A stretch of DNA of 64,000 bases, from assembly GCA_963682055.1 (NCBI GenBank), contig OY821744.1:4938835-5002834 (forward strand). The letters are read 5' to 3'. The notes below the pieces were generated by a model. That model made no database searches and was not told the DNA's origin. It saw only the letters and a list, made by a program, of their open reading frames with translations. Source of the DNA: Primula veris. Its lineage: Eukaryota > Streptophyta > Magnoliopsida > Ericales > Primulaceae. The position numbers and the translations under genes are program-made. Positions 34,233 to 49,563 of this stretch are shown here, piece by piece; positions within the stretch are counted from its first letter, which is position 1, and each line of letters opens with the position of its first letter.

Positions 34233-37200
34233 TTAGAGCGCCATTTCTGCTTGTAAGGCTGCAAGTTCATCTTCCTCGGCTGTGCGTTTCTGAGGAGCAG
34301 CACGAGCTGGTACTCTGCCACCTGGCACGTGTACAGGTGCAGCAGGGGCCATTGTTGCGGGTTGAAGAAGCTGTTCCTCCAACTCAGCACCTTCCAATTC
34401 TTCCAGCTCAGCTTCCAACTCATCCTACAAAGAGAAATCAATTAGTACAGAAAAAAGTATTCACTTTAAACACTTTTAGTGATCAGATTTTAACAATGGG
34501 TCCAGTTAATCAAAGTTCATAGGCATGCATACTAATTATTCATCTTTTGGGTAATGGTATTTAAACTAAGAATTCTGATACTACTGTATGATGTGTAATT
34601 CTTAACGGATAGGTTAGCGTACAAAATTTGAAATTCATCCTTTCTGAATTTTGCATTCAGGTGATTTATAACAATTATAATCAGAGAGAGACTTGGATTT
34701 GTTCCTCATAGTTTCAGTCGCTATGCTATTGATCACTCATAATTTACAGTATTGGTCCCCATACTCAAAGAAACTTTGATTTGTTCCCCATAGTTTCAGT
34801 CGCAATGCTATTAATCCTCATGATTTGAATAAGGTACACAAGTGATCCCCATAGTTCCTATCACAGCAGGAATGGTCATAAGGTTTCAGCAAGTTATATA
34901 GGTGATCCCTTCCTATGGGGAAAATCATTGTATGTGTAAATAACTCAAACTATGGGGACCAGTTGTCTTAATGGAAACTGTGGGAACGAACGCAAGCGAA
35001 ACTTTGGGGATCAAATGAAAAGTTTTAATGATAAAAAGAAATATGGCTTGACTATTGCTGTACAACGTCCTACAAGTTTCTAAAACAGGAGGGATTATGA
35101 ATATTCCACCATCTTTATCAATATACTTTTATAAAAAGAAGCTACAAAAAAGCAAAGGGGAAAAATTAAAACCTCGTCAAAGTCGGCTGCGGCCCCAATA
35201 GGAGTTGATAGTGCTTCTTGTATCTGTTTCATGTTCTCTGTTTGCTCATTGATTTCGTCCATCGTCTTGTCCACATCATCAATATTCCTGAATTTTATTA
35301 TAGCATAAAATTAGCTACGGAGTATTAGATTTCCTAGTTTTAATACAGAGAAAGTGGTAAATAGATCAAACTTTTTTGGATTAACTGGAAAATAGATCAT
35401 ATTTGTTACCGAATAGGCTTTGAACATAAAAAACAGGGTAGGAAACAATATACGATGACAGAGATTCACCAAAAGGGACACAAGTACACAACCACCTTAC
35501 TGAGCATAAAAGTTTTACAGCTTTAATTATCTTATCCACTCGCTATAGTAGGCATGTATATACCCGGGGGGGGGGGGGGGGGGGGGGTGGTGGTGGTGGT
35601 GGAGGAATTCATATTTTTCATCTCTTACTTAAGGAGTTATAGTCATAATTCAACTACAGGTGTCTAGGAGAAAAATCTGTCAACCAAGTCTCATCGTGTG
35701 CAGGATTCTACAAGACTTCACTACCAATAATCTCAGAACTACAGACCTAAGCTAATCTGAAAAGGTAACCCAATTCAACTTAAGGAAGGGGAAGCCCAAG
35801 CCATAAAAAGATGCCACTTCTAATGCCACTTGAACACTATTTTCAGATAGAGACATGGAAAGGGATGCCATAGAAAGTTTCCAAATGTTTAAATAGAAAT
35901 CAAACCAAAACTTATCTCGGCTCACAAGCTAAAAAAAAGACCTTAACCACGTCATTGTACGGAAGTTATGGCCTGTAGCCAGCAACAGTTATTGACATTC
36001 CTAACCCGAAGAACACATTTTTTCTAAAAATATCCTTAAGAAAAATGCAAAAAAGTTACGTACGTTGCTTTTTGCATGGCTTTCATTGCCGCTGCTCCAG
36101 TTCGTAGCGCATCGACAGTCTCTGTTGTAGCCTTTGCACCTTCTAACATTATCATCTGAAACATCATTCATACACATTAATATAGATTATTAAATCCTTA
36201 ATTGGAATATATAATGACTGAACTCAATCTAAACAACTGAGGAATTAAAAACCAATGCTAACCTGGTCATGTATACGTAATTGGAAATTTCCAAGTTGTT
36301 CAATTTGTTGTTCATATAGCCTCTTTCTTTTCAGACATTGTATAGCGGCTGCATAGTAAAAACAGTGTTATATGTTAAAACCCGGATGTTTCAAGGAAAT
36401 CTGACAAGCTTGAACAGCTGAAAAATTAAATAAGGATGACTGTTCACTAAAGTAACAAATGAAAAAAATGACTGCTCATAGTAAATTACTAAATAGATGT
36501 AAACACTAGACCATACTTTCGTTGTTACATTCTGACTTTCTGAGTCTCCTAATAGATAAGATCTACTTCGATAGATCAATTGATAACAAAAAGATTCAAT
36601 TGCTGACTATTTTAGAGTTACAATTTTCAGCTTTTGGGAAAGGGATACTAGGATCAATAATGAGGCAATTCATGTTTTTTATTAAATAGATGTAAACACT
36701 AGACCGAAGTTTCGTAGTTACTTTCTGAGTCTCCTAAAAGATAAGATCTACTGTTTTAAAACAATTGATACCAAAAGGATTCAATTGCTGACTATTTTAG
36801 ATTTAAAACTTTCAACTTTTGGGAAAGTGATACTAGGATCAATAATGAGGCAATTCATGTCTTTGTTACCTCCACCCAACTTTCTTAGAAGCAAACCTGA
36901 TAAATTATACAAGTAAAAAGACAAGGTAGGGAGGGAATGTTTAAAAGTTTAGAGTACATAATGAAAAAATAAAAACATAAAAGAGGAGAAACAAATATAT
37001 TGTTCCCACCTTAATTTTTTAAGATACGCACTCTCATTTGACTTTGAAAGACTGAAACGTAAAAAGAATGCACAACAAAGTCATAGAACCAAATGCAGTA
37101 AATTTAGACAATAACATTATATAAAGCACCACCCATATATCTTCCACCTATGCTCCATTTACAAGCTAAAATCAATCTCGGGATAAAACAAAGATACTAT

Positions 37201-39728
37201 TTTGAGACCTCCAAGTTAAAGATATTTTGTAGGTAGAGAATCTAATAATGTTAAATGGAAGTATAACAGAATCTAATAATGTTCACTAAAGTAACAAATG
37301 AAAAAAATGACTGCTCATAGTAAATTACTAAATAGATGTAAACACTAGACCATACTTTCGTTGTTACATTCTGACTTTCTGAGTCTCCTAATAGATAAGA
37401 TCTACTTCGATAGATCAATTGATAACAAAAAGATTCAATTGCTGACTATTTTAGAGTTACAATTTTCAGCTTTTGGGAAAGGGATACTAGGATCAATAAT
37501 GAGGCAATTCATGTTTTTTATTAAATAGATGTAAACACTAGACCGAAGTTTCGTAGTTACTTTCTGAGTCTCCTAAAAGATAAGATCTACTGTTTTAAAA
37601 CAATTGATACCAAAAGGATTCAATTGCTGACTATTTTAGATTTAAAACTTTCAACTTTTGGGAAAGTGATACTAGGATCAATAATGAGGCAATTCATGTC
37701 TTTGTTACCTCCACCCAACTTTCTTAGAAGCAAACCTGATAAATTATACAAGTAAAAAGACAAGGTAGGGAGGGAATGTTTAAAAGTTTAGAGTACATAA
37801 TGAAAAAATAAAAACATAAAAGAGGAGAAACAAATATATTGTTCCCACCTTAATTTTTTAAGATACGCACTCTCATTTGACTTTGAAAGACTGAAACGTA
37901 AAAAGAATGCACAACAAAGTCATAGAACCAAATGCAGTAAATTTAGACAATAACATTATATAAAGCACCACCCATATATCTTCCACCTATGCTCCATTTA
38001 CAAGCTAAAATCAATCTCGGGATAAAACAAAGATACTATTTTGAGACCTCCAAGTTAAAGATATTTTGTAGGTAGAGAATCTAATAATGTTAAATGGAAG
38101 TATAACAGAATCTAAAGTGTTATGTCAGACACAAAAGTATTAAAAAAAAAAAAAAATCTACTTATACGTATACAAAAGAAATGGAAAAACCTATACATGC
38201 TAAAAACATATACTATACATATAGAGGAGGTATATACTCTAATGGGTAGCGTGTGTGACCCAGCCAATACAAGTTTAAAATGTAGAGAAGCTTATACAGG
38301 ACAAACAAGAATGCTCTGATATTACAAGAAAAACAAGATTAGAAGTCTACATAAGTACCAAGAGTAGCTAGCTAATCAGAGGCAAGCAACTGAAATAGTA
38401 CTGGAAATTAAAACAGCCCATAATATAGCAGCCAAGAGATATACGAGTATGTATCACAAAAAAGCTTACCCAGTTCTATTTTAGTCAATTAGAAAACCCC
38501 TAGAGTTGATATAGCAAAGTAATGAATAGAATGATATTGCGTACCCCTCTTGTTCTTCGCCTTGGTAAAATCCTTAGCCTTCTCGATTTCTTGAGCAGCT
38601 TTCTTCTGTAGCACTTTCTCCTTCTTCTCCAGCATTTCCAATGTCTAATAAATGAAAAAAAAAAACAATTAAGCACCAGATCATGCATAATAAGAATGAG
38701 TAATATTACTATTATCCCATGAATATCCTTTAAAGACTGACAAGTCTATCCCAAAAAAGTCGCTAGACATATTTATTGGTCATCCAGGCTAGTAAAGATT
38801 CTCAAGATGATACTAGTAAAAATAATAAACCATTTCTATGTGTATTTTGTCTTCTTGCTTTAACATCATAAAATAGCAATACGCCTACACCAAGCAATTT
38901 GTAGGGATCCCCACCATAGTCATAACCAAAATTTCTTCAAGTGAAGGCCAATTTTTTTGTGGATATTTTGTTACTAGGGGGTCAAGTTTCTAAAAGTATA
39001 ATAATTTTGACAAAATTAAGGCGTATAACAAGGAAACCTTGCCCAAAGTTTACGGCAATCCATGTGAAACAATAGACCTCTTATCAAGACAAAGATATGG
39101 TCCTATTGTGTCACCACCTAGTTGAGTGTTAAATCCTTGTACAAAAATCCCGAGAAGGAACTAGGTAGAGACTGTATCCCTCCCCTTTGATAAAAATTGA
39201 CAAAAACATATATTTTCTCTATGTAATTTAAGTATATCTTTACAAAAATAGCGACTTTGACCCTCCCATACTATGAAAAACAATTTATAGTATAAAATAT
39301 CATCCCCACCAATTTGGGTTTCCATTACTACTTAAATTTGCAATAACTTTATAGTAACTAATTAACTGATTTTTAAAAGTGATATTGTATCCTTAGTTTA
39401 ACGATACAATTACAAATCACAAAACACACACATGTAAACAATTCTTTCATCAATAGGAAGATTAACTTCAATTTAAGTATTAATTCATCACCCAATCAAC
39501 CCACTCAAGTCTAAAATCCTTATTACTATCATTTAGCAGCTCCTACATAACCAATCAATCAATTTTAATAAATAAACTTTTAATCCTCAGCTAAACAAAA
39601 CAATTACCTTCCAAAAATCATGAATATACACATCCACACACACACACACATATCAATTTCAATCAAGAAACTTTTAATCCCTAGCTAAACAAAACAATTA
39701 CTTTCCACAAATCATAAAAACACAAATC

Positions 39729-39764
<36 letters not shown>

Positions 39765-39869
39765 AATAGATATAGATATATAGAGAGAGATATCGACCTC
39801 GTTTAACTTGTCCAGCGTGGCAACAGCACTCGTCTCCTGCTTAGGCTTACCGAATACTCGTGAAAACAT
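34233..39869 (-). CDS. VPS32: VPS32/SNF7 (CHMP4) ESCRT-III core subunit
   Basis: SNF7 polymerises on endosomal membranes to drive inward budding of multivesicular bodies. Six exons were traced: 39798-39869, 38545-38644, 36263-36348, 36064-36155, 35173-35287 and 34233-34424. They total 657 nt and 218 aa, the normal plant length. The N-terminus MFSRVFGKPKQE is followed by the basic helix-rich core (LEMLEKKEKVLQKKAAQEIE, then CLKRKRLYEQQIEQL). An acidic helix DELEAELEELEGAELEEQLL follows, and the C-terminal MIM-like tail is EEDELAALQAEMAL, the site bound by VPS4- and ALIX-type partners. All splice phases agree, and there are no lesions. Intron 2 (36349-38544) is swollen by a tandem duplication. 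The upstream side (39870-40110) has GA/AT repeats that read as a CT-rich patch on the sense strand, common near plant start sites. Confidence 0.95.
35566..35587. repeat. 22-bp guanine homopolymer followed by GGT repeats
   Basis: An uninterrupted G22 run followed by TGG repeats to about 35602, in VPS32 intron 4. In the transcript it is a C-run. The length is likely to be unstable or mis-sequenced. Confidence 0.9.
36441..38115. repeat. 839-bp tandem duplication with nested repeats in VPS32 intron 2
   Basis: Copy A (36441-37279) and copy B (37280 to about 38115) look practically identical in every segment compared, starting TGTTCACTAAAGTAACAAAT. Each copy itself contains an older, diverged duplication of ~190 bp: AAATAGATGTAAACACTAGA starts units at 36491 and 36686 in copy A, and at the same offsets in copy B. 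At least two rounds of duplication, the outer one recent. Confidence 0.9.
39570..39790. repeat. Tandem duplication and CA/TA/GA microsatellites in VPS32 intron 1
   Basis: AACTTTTAATCC..AGCTAAAC and following bases occur at about 39576-39650 and again at about 39669-39745, each ending in a (CA)n run. (TA)n and GATA/GAGA repeats follow up to the exon 1 donor region at 39797. Confidence 0.8.
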
Positions 39870-40030
39870 TATTTCTTTTCTTTTCGATCTCCGATTTCAA
39901 TTATTATATTCAATATTCAATTATGTAACAAATCTCTAAGCAAATCGATTAGACTCTTAATAAATAAGCCCTAATTCACGATCGGAGTTTAATTGATGAT
40001 CGAGATCGGCCGATTAATTCACCCGGAAAG

Positions 40031-40071
<41 letters not shown>

Positions 40072-40100
40072 TATATATATATAGAGAGAGAGAGAGAGAT
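40031..40100. repeat. (AT)n(AG)n(AT)n(AG)n microsatellite
   Basis: Alternating AT and AG dinucleotide blocks, about 160-230 bp upstream of the VPS32 start codon. Probably in the promoter or 5' UTR. Confidence 0.9.
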
Positions 40101-42043
40101 ATTAGCTTTGGGGTTCTTTCGTTCCCACGCGCTATTATTTTCATCTTCACCCATTTTATTTAAGTTTATTCCAAATCACAACCTTTGTTTTGACGGTTGG
40201 CAATTGGCATGCATTTTCTTTTCTCGGAATACCGGATACGGATGCTAAAGTTAAAAAGAAGAATAAAACAAAAGAAGCAAACGAAGTCGACGTATAGGAT
40301 TTTCCGTAGCTAAAATCTCGAAATTATCTATGGGAGGGACTTCAAGAAGTATCAATGTGACACAATTTTCTAACTAGTGTAGAGGCGGCTCTAGTAACAC
40401 ACAATAGATGCAATTGTGTCGGGTCTCCAAAATATTGCATTCATTTTAGGTCTCAAATTTTAGTGCACTTGTTGATTTCACTACACAAAAAATTCATGAA
40501 TGCTGGTATAAATAAAAAAGGCCTCAATTTTCGAGTTTGTGTTGGTTCTCTTAGATAGGGCTGCAAATGAAGCGAAACGAGCCGAACAATAGTCTGTTTA
40601 TGTTCAGTTCATATTCATTTAAATTTAAATACGAACAAATGTTTGACGAACATGCACCGAATATTTGACGAGCCGAACACGAGTTGTTCGTGAACGTATT
40701 TTTTCATTCAAAACATTTAATAATTTTAAAAATAGTATTTTTTTCCTTTCTTTTTGGAATATATTATAATTTTATCTTTATTATTATATCGTTTAATTAC
40801 TATGATAAAGTTGTCTAGAAAATAAATAATATACTACTTAATTAATCTATTTGACATTATAACATATTTTTTTCTTAGCTTTAAGTTTATATATTCTATT
40901 AATGTATAAATTATTTTTTACATATATATAATTAATTATTTTAACAAGTCGAGCACTTAACAAGTGACTGCATTTACACTATGATGATATAAATTACTTT
41001 AATAAGTTTGAAATAATACAAACATATCATTAATATTATTGTAACATAAATAAGTTTATTAATTTGTAGTAATACGAGCTGGTTTTTGTTATATCATTAA
41101 TATATTTGGTTTTTTTTATTTTATATATAGTTACATGAACACGAGATTAGACGAAACGAATAGAGTAATGTTCATGTTCAGTTCAACTAATAGACGAACG
41201 TTACATTTTTGAGTTTGTTATCATGCTCGTTTATAAACGAACTAACATGAAACGAAATCTATACTCTAAAACAGGCAATCATGGATACTTTTGTTTTTGC
41301 TGGTCGGGCTATGAGTAAGACTTAATTCCTGATTTAGTAGGGTATGATTGCCCGATTAATTGAGTTGTGGGAAGAACCATAGGTAAATAGAAAGATTGGC
41401 TTTGGGGTTTGGATATGCCTCTGTTTTATCGGTCTACGTCTTTGTCATTCGTTTCCATGCGCTATTATCTTCAACTACCTTCGTTTTCATAATTTGAAAT
41501 GTTTTTCAAAAAAAAATAACAATCTTACAAAATTGTTAATTTTTTGTATCATGTAATTTTACTACTATAATTGTTGAAAACTATGAATTGGCAATCTTCA
41601 TAGTACAATTTTTTTTTTTCTATTTATCAAAATTTTGTATAGTAAAATTGCAATTTTGTCAATCCTATTCACTAGTTGTGAGCGCTCGAAACATATTAAT
41701 AGATGATAGGTGCAGAAAGGAATGACTTAATCCTTGATCACTCGTTGCGAACAACCGTAGGTCATCTTTCGTACATCAAGAGCGTGCAAGTACCACCCCG
41801 ACTCTTCATATGATCCCTTTATAATAGCTCAACACTAACGTCGTCGTATTTGAAGATTTCACACTTAGCTAATAAAAATATATTGTTTGTGAAATAACAC
41901 CCAAGTAACAGATCAAACTCATGTTAATCATTTTTACGATATTTCGCCAATGATTTCTTCCATTTTCAGTTACTCTGTCGGGATTTTCGTCTACATAATG
42001 CCTACTTATTCTCAAAAAATACTTTATATACATATATAATCGC
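40101..42043. other. Intergenic region with a degenerate DNA-transposon fragment
   Basis: No gene seen. About 40558-41260 starts TAGGGCTGCAAATGAAGCGA and is rich in GAACGAGC/GTTCGT-type words on both strands (GAGCCGAACA, AGACGAACGTT, CTCGTTTATAAACGAAC), a pattern common in plant non-autonomous DNA transposons. The termini are not matched well enough to classify it. Confidence 0.4.
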
Positions 42044-42113
42044 TACTAATTCTGCCTCACATATTGCGTGTGCGGCGCGTAATGCAATAAAAATATAGAA
42101 AATAAGTATAATT

Positions 42114-42383
42114 TGTTAGAATCCATATTATTTTACCATTAAAATGCCTCGTAAAGGTAAGTATTTATATCATAATGCCTCGTGGCCCGACATTTCAAGG
42201 GTCCAACGAGCGGATATAATGAACGGGTGGAGGTGAGACCCAACATCGATGGCCCGCTCTGATACCATGTTAAAAGCCCGTCCATTTCCCACTAAAAGGC
42301 CTCGTAAGGGTAAGGATGGAAACTCTTTATAAACCACAGGCTTGATCGATATTACATCGATGTGGGATAATATAACTCTAACA
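42114..42383 (-). mobile_element. TRIM-type LTR retroelement, 270 bp
   Basis: Bounded by TG...CA and flanked by TAATT on both sides (42109-42113 and 42384-42388). On the minus strand an LTR (42383-42268, 116 bp) is followed at once by TGGTATCAGAGC (42267-42256), the initiator-Met tRNA priming site. After a short internal part comes a truncated second LTR (about 42186-42114), whose end TTACCTTTACGAGGCATTTTA matches the first LTR's TTACCCTTACGAGGCCTTTTA. No coding capacity. Confidence 0.85.
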
Positions 42384-42477
42384 TAATTATGATATAAATA
42401 CGTGGATAATACAAAAAAAAACATAGTTTAAAATTTAAAAGAATGTTTGGTTGTTAAAGGGGAGAAATAATTTTATT

Positions 42478-42929
42478 CATGGGCGGACCCAGGGGGCTGG
42501 GGGTGGTTGTGACCACCCGGCGACGATTTTTAATTTTTTTTTTATACATATAATTAAAAAATTATGAGATATATACATTGATGACACTCTAGTCTAGTTA
42601 AACGAAAGAGTTACTTGTGTGATGATAAATTTTGACCATAAGTTAGTTTAAGGTTAGCACTTCAAATCATATTATCTTATTTTCTCTAAAATTTTATGTC
42701 TTTACTTTGAAATTACCAAATTTTCTAAATACTCATTGTATTTTTCCAAACAAAATTACATAAAAAAAATATTTTATTGTCTAATGTCATTTGTCTTGAC
42801 TTCAAATTTATTTTATGTTATGTTGAACATAGAAAAAAAATTATTTTTACATTAGACCCTATTTTTTTCTATTTTATTTATTTTTTACATCACGGCCCCC
42901 CGAATAAAATGATCCTGGTTCCGCCCCTG
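42478..42929. mobile_element. hAT-type MITE, 452 bp
   Basis: Terminal inverted repeats CATGGGCGGACCCAGG at the left and, reversed, CAGGGGCGGAACCAGG at the right. An 8-bp target duplication, ATTTTATT at 42470-42477 and GTTTTATT at 42930-42937 (one mismatch), is as expected for hAT. The uninterrupted sequence is visible in copy 1 of the host repeat (GTTTTATTAGTTTT). Confidence 0.8.
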
Positions 42930-43606
42930 GTTTTATTAGTTTTTATTTTTTTATTTTTTTATGAAAGTATGATATTATTGTAATTAATATAAAAGTGTAG
43001 GGGTATTTTTTTAAAAAAATGACTAAATTTAACACGCTCATTTAAATTTGACTTGAGTTGACTTGTTATAACATAACGATACGTGATTGACATTCTTGTA
43101 TGAGAGCATCCGGTGCCCAACGAGTAAAATTGATATAGTACTTTTAATCTGATTTTAATGAAAAAGTGATAATTTCTTTAGACATCAGTCACTTTTTGGA
43201 ACATCTAATCTGTAGTGTGTGAGGATATTAATTTTTAAAAAACAATGGTCTTGTCGCTAGTTGTTATATGTGAACTCAAAACTGCTACGAAACAAATACA
43301 CACTAAATACCAAAAAAAATTAAATCATCAACATTTAAACTAATTAACTCGCTGAATCCTTGCTAAATGCTATAGATAACTGGTAACTTTATGCCCATCT
43401 TAAATAAAAGTCCTTCAATCATGCCAATATTCTCTCTACCATTACGTATTCAAAGGCTTGATACTATTACGTACATTCTCACAAAACCATATAAATTATA
43501 AAAAACATGTACAAATTTTAAGTAGAACCTTATATATTAATCGACATAACAATCGTTCTACTAGCTACAGAAATATTTTGCTATAGTATCATTTCATTTC
43601 TTCGCC

Positions 43607-44091
43607 ATGAATCTTTCTCAATTCAACTCCTCATTTTCACAATCTCCTCGTTCGAGTAGTAGCAGTTTGTTTTCTCATTCCCCCTTTGTGGATATTACTA
43701 AGTGCAATCAACACAAGTTTTTCAAATCGGTGACTCGAGGACTCAAAAGGTACTTGACATGCTTTAAGCCAATGAAGAGCGTAAAGGGAAATACCAAGGG
43801 CTGTGTTTCGAGTAATTCTAGCAACGTTTCAGAGAAACATAATTGTAACTATTATCGTGAAATGAACGATGAAGAGCGCGAGGAAAATCTACAATCAGTT
43901 ATTAGATACTGCAAGGGATCTAGTCAAGATGTAACTGTAGGTACCTTACCTTATCCAATACATCAATTTAAATATTTTTTCAACTTCCTTTTTGATAGAA
44001 CGGGTTTCTTCTGTAACAGGTGAAGCAGGCTGAAAAACAATCTAGTGAATCCGAAACTATGTCATCAAATTTTTGTGAAGAGCAAGATTAA
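43607..44091 (+). CDS. Small plant protein of unknown function, 133 aa
   Basis: Two exons, 43607-43936 and 44020-44091, joined at ACT|GTAGGT and TAACAG|GTG in phase 0. The protein starts MNLSQFNSSFSQSPRSSSSS, then has a basic stretch with two cysteines (FKSVTRGLKRYLTCFKPMKS). A conserved-looking acidic helix follows (REMNDEEREENLQSVIRYCK), and the tail is Ser/Glu-rich (KQSSESETMSSN..EEQD). The layout (Ser-rich start, single CF motif, helix ending VIxYCK) resembles small uncharacterised plant proteins, but I cannot name the family. No signal peptide or membrane segment. A TTATATATT box at about 43529 could be the TATA element. If the intron is retained, the reading frame stays open for 28 more codons and ends at 44023. 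Confidence 0.65.
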
Positions 44092-44456
44092 CTACTGACT
44101 ATGACGATCTTGGTTGTAATTATTCAACTACTCTGTAGAAGTGTATACTATAGTTTGAGAGCCTTATTGTTTATAGCTATGACAAGTCCAGCAAGGGAAA
44201 CATTAGGTATTTGGGTGAAGTTAGTCTACTTAGTTATCGGCAACAAAATACACAAACAGCCACCTGTTTTCTTGTTATTTTTCAGCATTTGAGACCTTGA
44301 TCTCTGTATATTGCTCACATTTTTGAAAGATTTGCCTTTTGGTTTTATATATATCCACTTATTTTCACACACGTTTTGTACGGTATCAGAATTCAATATT
44401 CCATCAAACTGGTACAAGTTAGATTTTGTTCATAGACTTGTCGTAATCATTTACAA

Positions 44457-44928
44457 GGGTTTATTATAGTTTTGCACCATAAACTATTGCCTGTTTTCGC
44501 TTTTGTACCATGAAATACCACTTTTTTGTTTTAGAACCATAAAATTTGCATTCCGTTACCATTTTATACCAATATGTTAACTGACTTGATGGAAAATAGG
44601 TCACGTGACTGCCATGTGCAATTTTTAAGGGTAAAATAGTAATTGAGTTTGAAGATTGGTATTAGGGTTGTATATATAACCAGTTTGTTTGATACCAAGT
44701 TTGGAGAAAATGAGTTCATTTTTGGAAGGAAAAAGGTAATAACGTAACTTCCCTTCTCAAAATGAGGGTAAATAAGTAAATTAGGCGGAAATAACGCACA
44801 TGGCAGTCACGTGACCTCTTTTCCGTCCAGCCAGTTAACAGATTGGTATAAAATGGTAACGGAATGCAAACTTTATAGTTCTAAAACAAAAAATTGATAG
44901 TTCATGGTGCAAAACTATAATAAACCTG
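44457..44928. mobile_element. Mutator-type MITE, 472 bp
   Basis: Long inverted repeats of about 180 bp: GGTTTATTATAGTTTTGCAC at the left and GTGCAAAACTATAATAAACC at the right, with paired CACGTGACTGCCATGTGC blocks inside. A perfect 9-bp target duplication CATTTACAA at 44448-44456 and 44929-44937 indicates a MULE relative. Non-coding. Confidence 0.85.
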
Positions 44929-44937
44929 CATTTACAA

Positions 44938-45898
44938 CATCCCGAAGGTTATTCGTTGGAGGTTAGCCAACAAAAAACACAAACAAGAGCTCTTGTATAG
45001 TACATCTGATTACTTTTAGTTCTAATAAATGCACACATTTGGCTCAAACCAAGAAAAAAATCAAACGCAATATCCCAATGGTTACTTTGTATGAGATCAT
45101 AGGAAACGCACATATCTGCAAACTAATGTCATTGACAAGGCGAAAATTCCTCCGAGCTGTGCGCTTTCAACTCAAACAGGGAACAACACGTGATAAATAT
45201 TTTAAAAAGTCGGAATTATTAAGGTTATGGGATGCTTCGCCCCTGCCCGAGACAAGATACTACATAGGCTGATAGGAGATTATGAGCAACAAGCGCTCAA
45301 CATGGTACTCTAAGAATGCTTTAAAAAGGTATATGATAGGAATTGAATGCCTTCTCAAAAGGGTATATCATACATTCATATATGTTATGAGGAAAATAGA
45401 ATGAAACACAAAGTTCTCACAAAATGTGTCGACATGATATCACACAATGATCAAGTGTTTACACAATTTATGTCTTGTAAAGTTTAGGCTGTTTCCAATA
45501 AGTCACGATATCTACTACAATCACTCAGGATGGGAGGTACAAGAAAAAACTTTTAAGGATAAGCTTACAAGAGTAATTTCTGTATTTTTGAATGGATTGG
45601 CTGGCTCCAAGCACATCCATAATTAAAAAAAATCATTATGAAATCCGACTACAACTAGATATATAAATATATTCAAGCATAGAAATGTGGAACCAAATGG
45701 CTAAAACATCATTCGACTAACTGGAAAAGATGGTCAAACATAGTTCAACAACATTAAAAGAAAAGAGGCAAACATGATGTCTCTCAGAAACAAAAATCAC
45801 AGTCACATTTCTTTTTAATCAAATTGTTCAAAGGAAAAGAAAACAAAAAACTGGAGCAAGTTTCAAGCACTATTAAGTTTCTCTTCATCTTCAAGCTT
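44938..45898. other. Intergenic, no gene supported
   Basis: One open stretch (45039-45272) lacks an ATG start and any recognisable motif, so it is not called. The last ~150 bases are the expected 3' UTR side of the S30 gene. Confidence 0.4.

Positions 45899-49563
<3,665 letters not shown>

Larger units (their letters stand above)
42044..43079 (-). mobile_element. Helitron-like repeat, copy 3, split by two later insertions
   Basis: Segments 42044-42113, 42384-42477 and 42930-43079 together match copies 1 and 2 in order: GTGTGCGGCGCGTAATGCAA; then ATACGTGGATAATACAAAAA; then AGTTTTTATT..GTGTAGGGGTATTTTT. The gaps are filled by a TRIM-like element and a hAT-type MITE, each with its own target duplication. 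The end is diverged (CTTGTTATAACATAACGA). Confidence 0.6.

Noticed and set aside
42170..42424. 84-codon minus-strand frame in the repeat nest
   Set aside because: It spans the TRIM-like element and the Helitron-like repeat, so it is a chance frame in non-coding transposon sequence.
45039..45272. 77-codon basic open frame
   Set aside because: It opens with TTG rather than ATG and has no recognisable family or splice context. It is too short to call.
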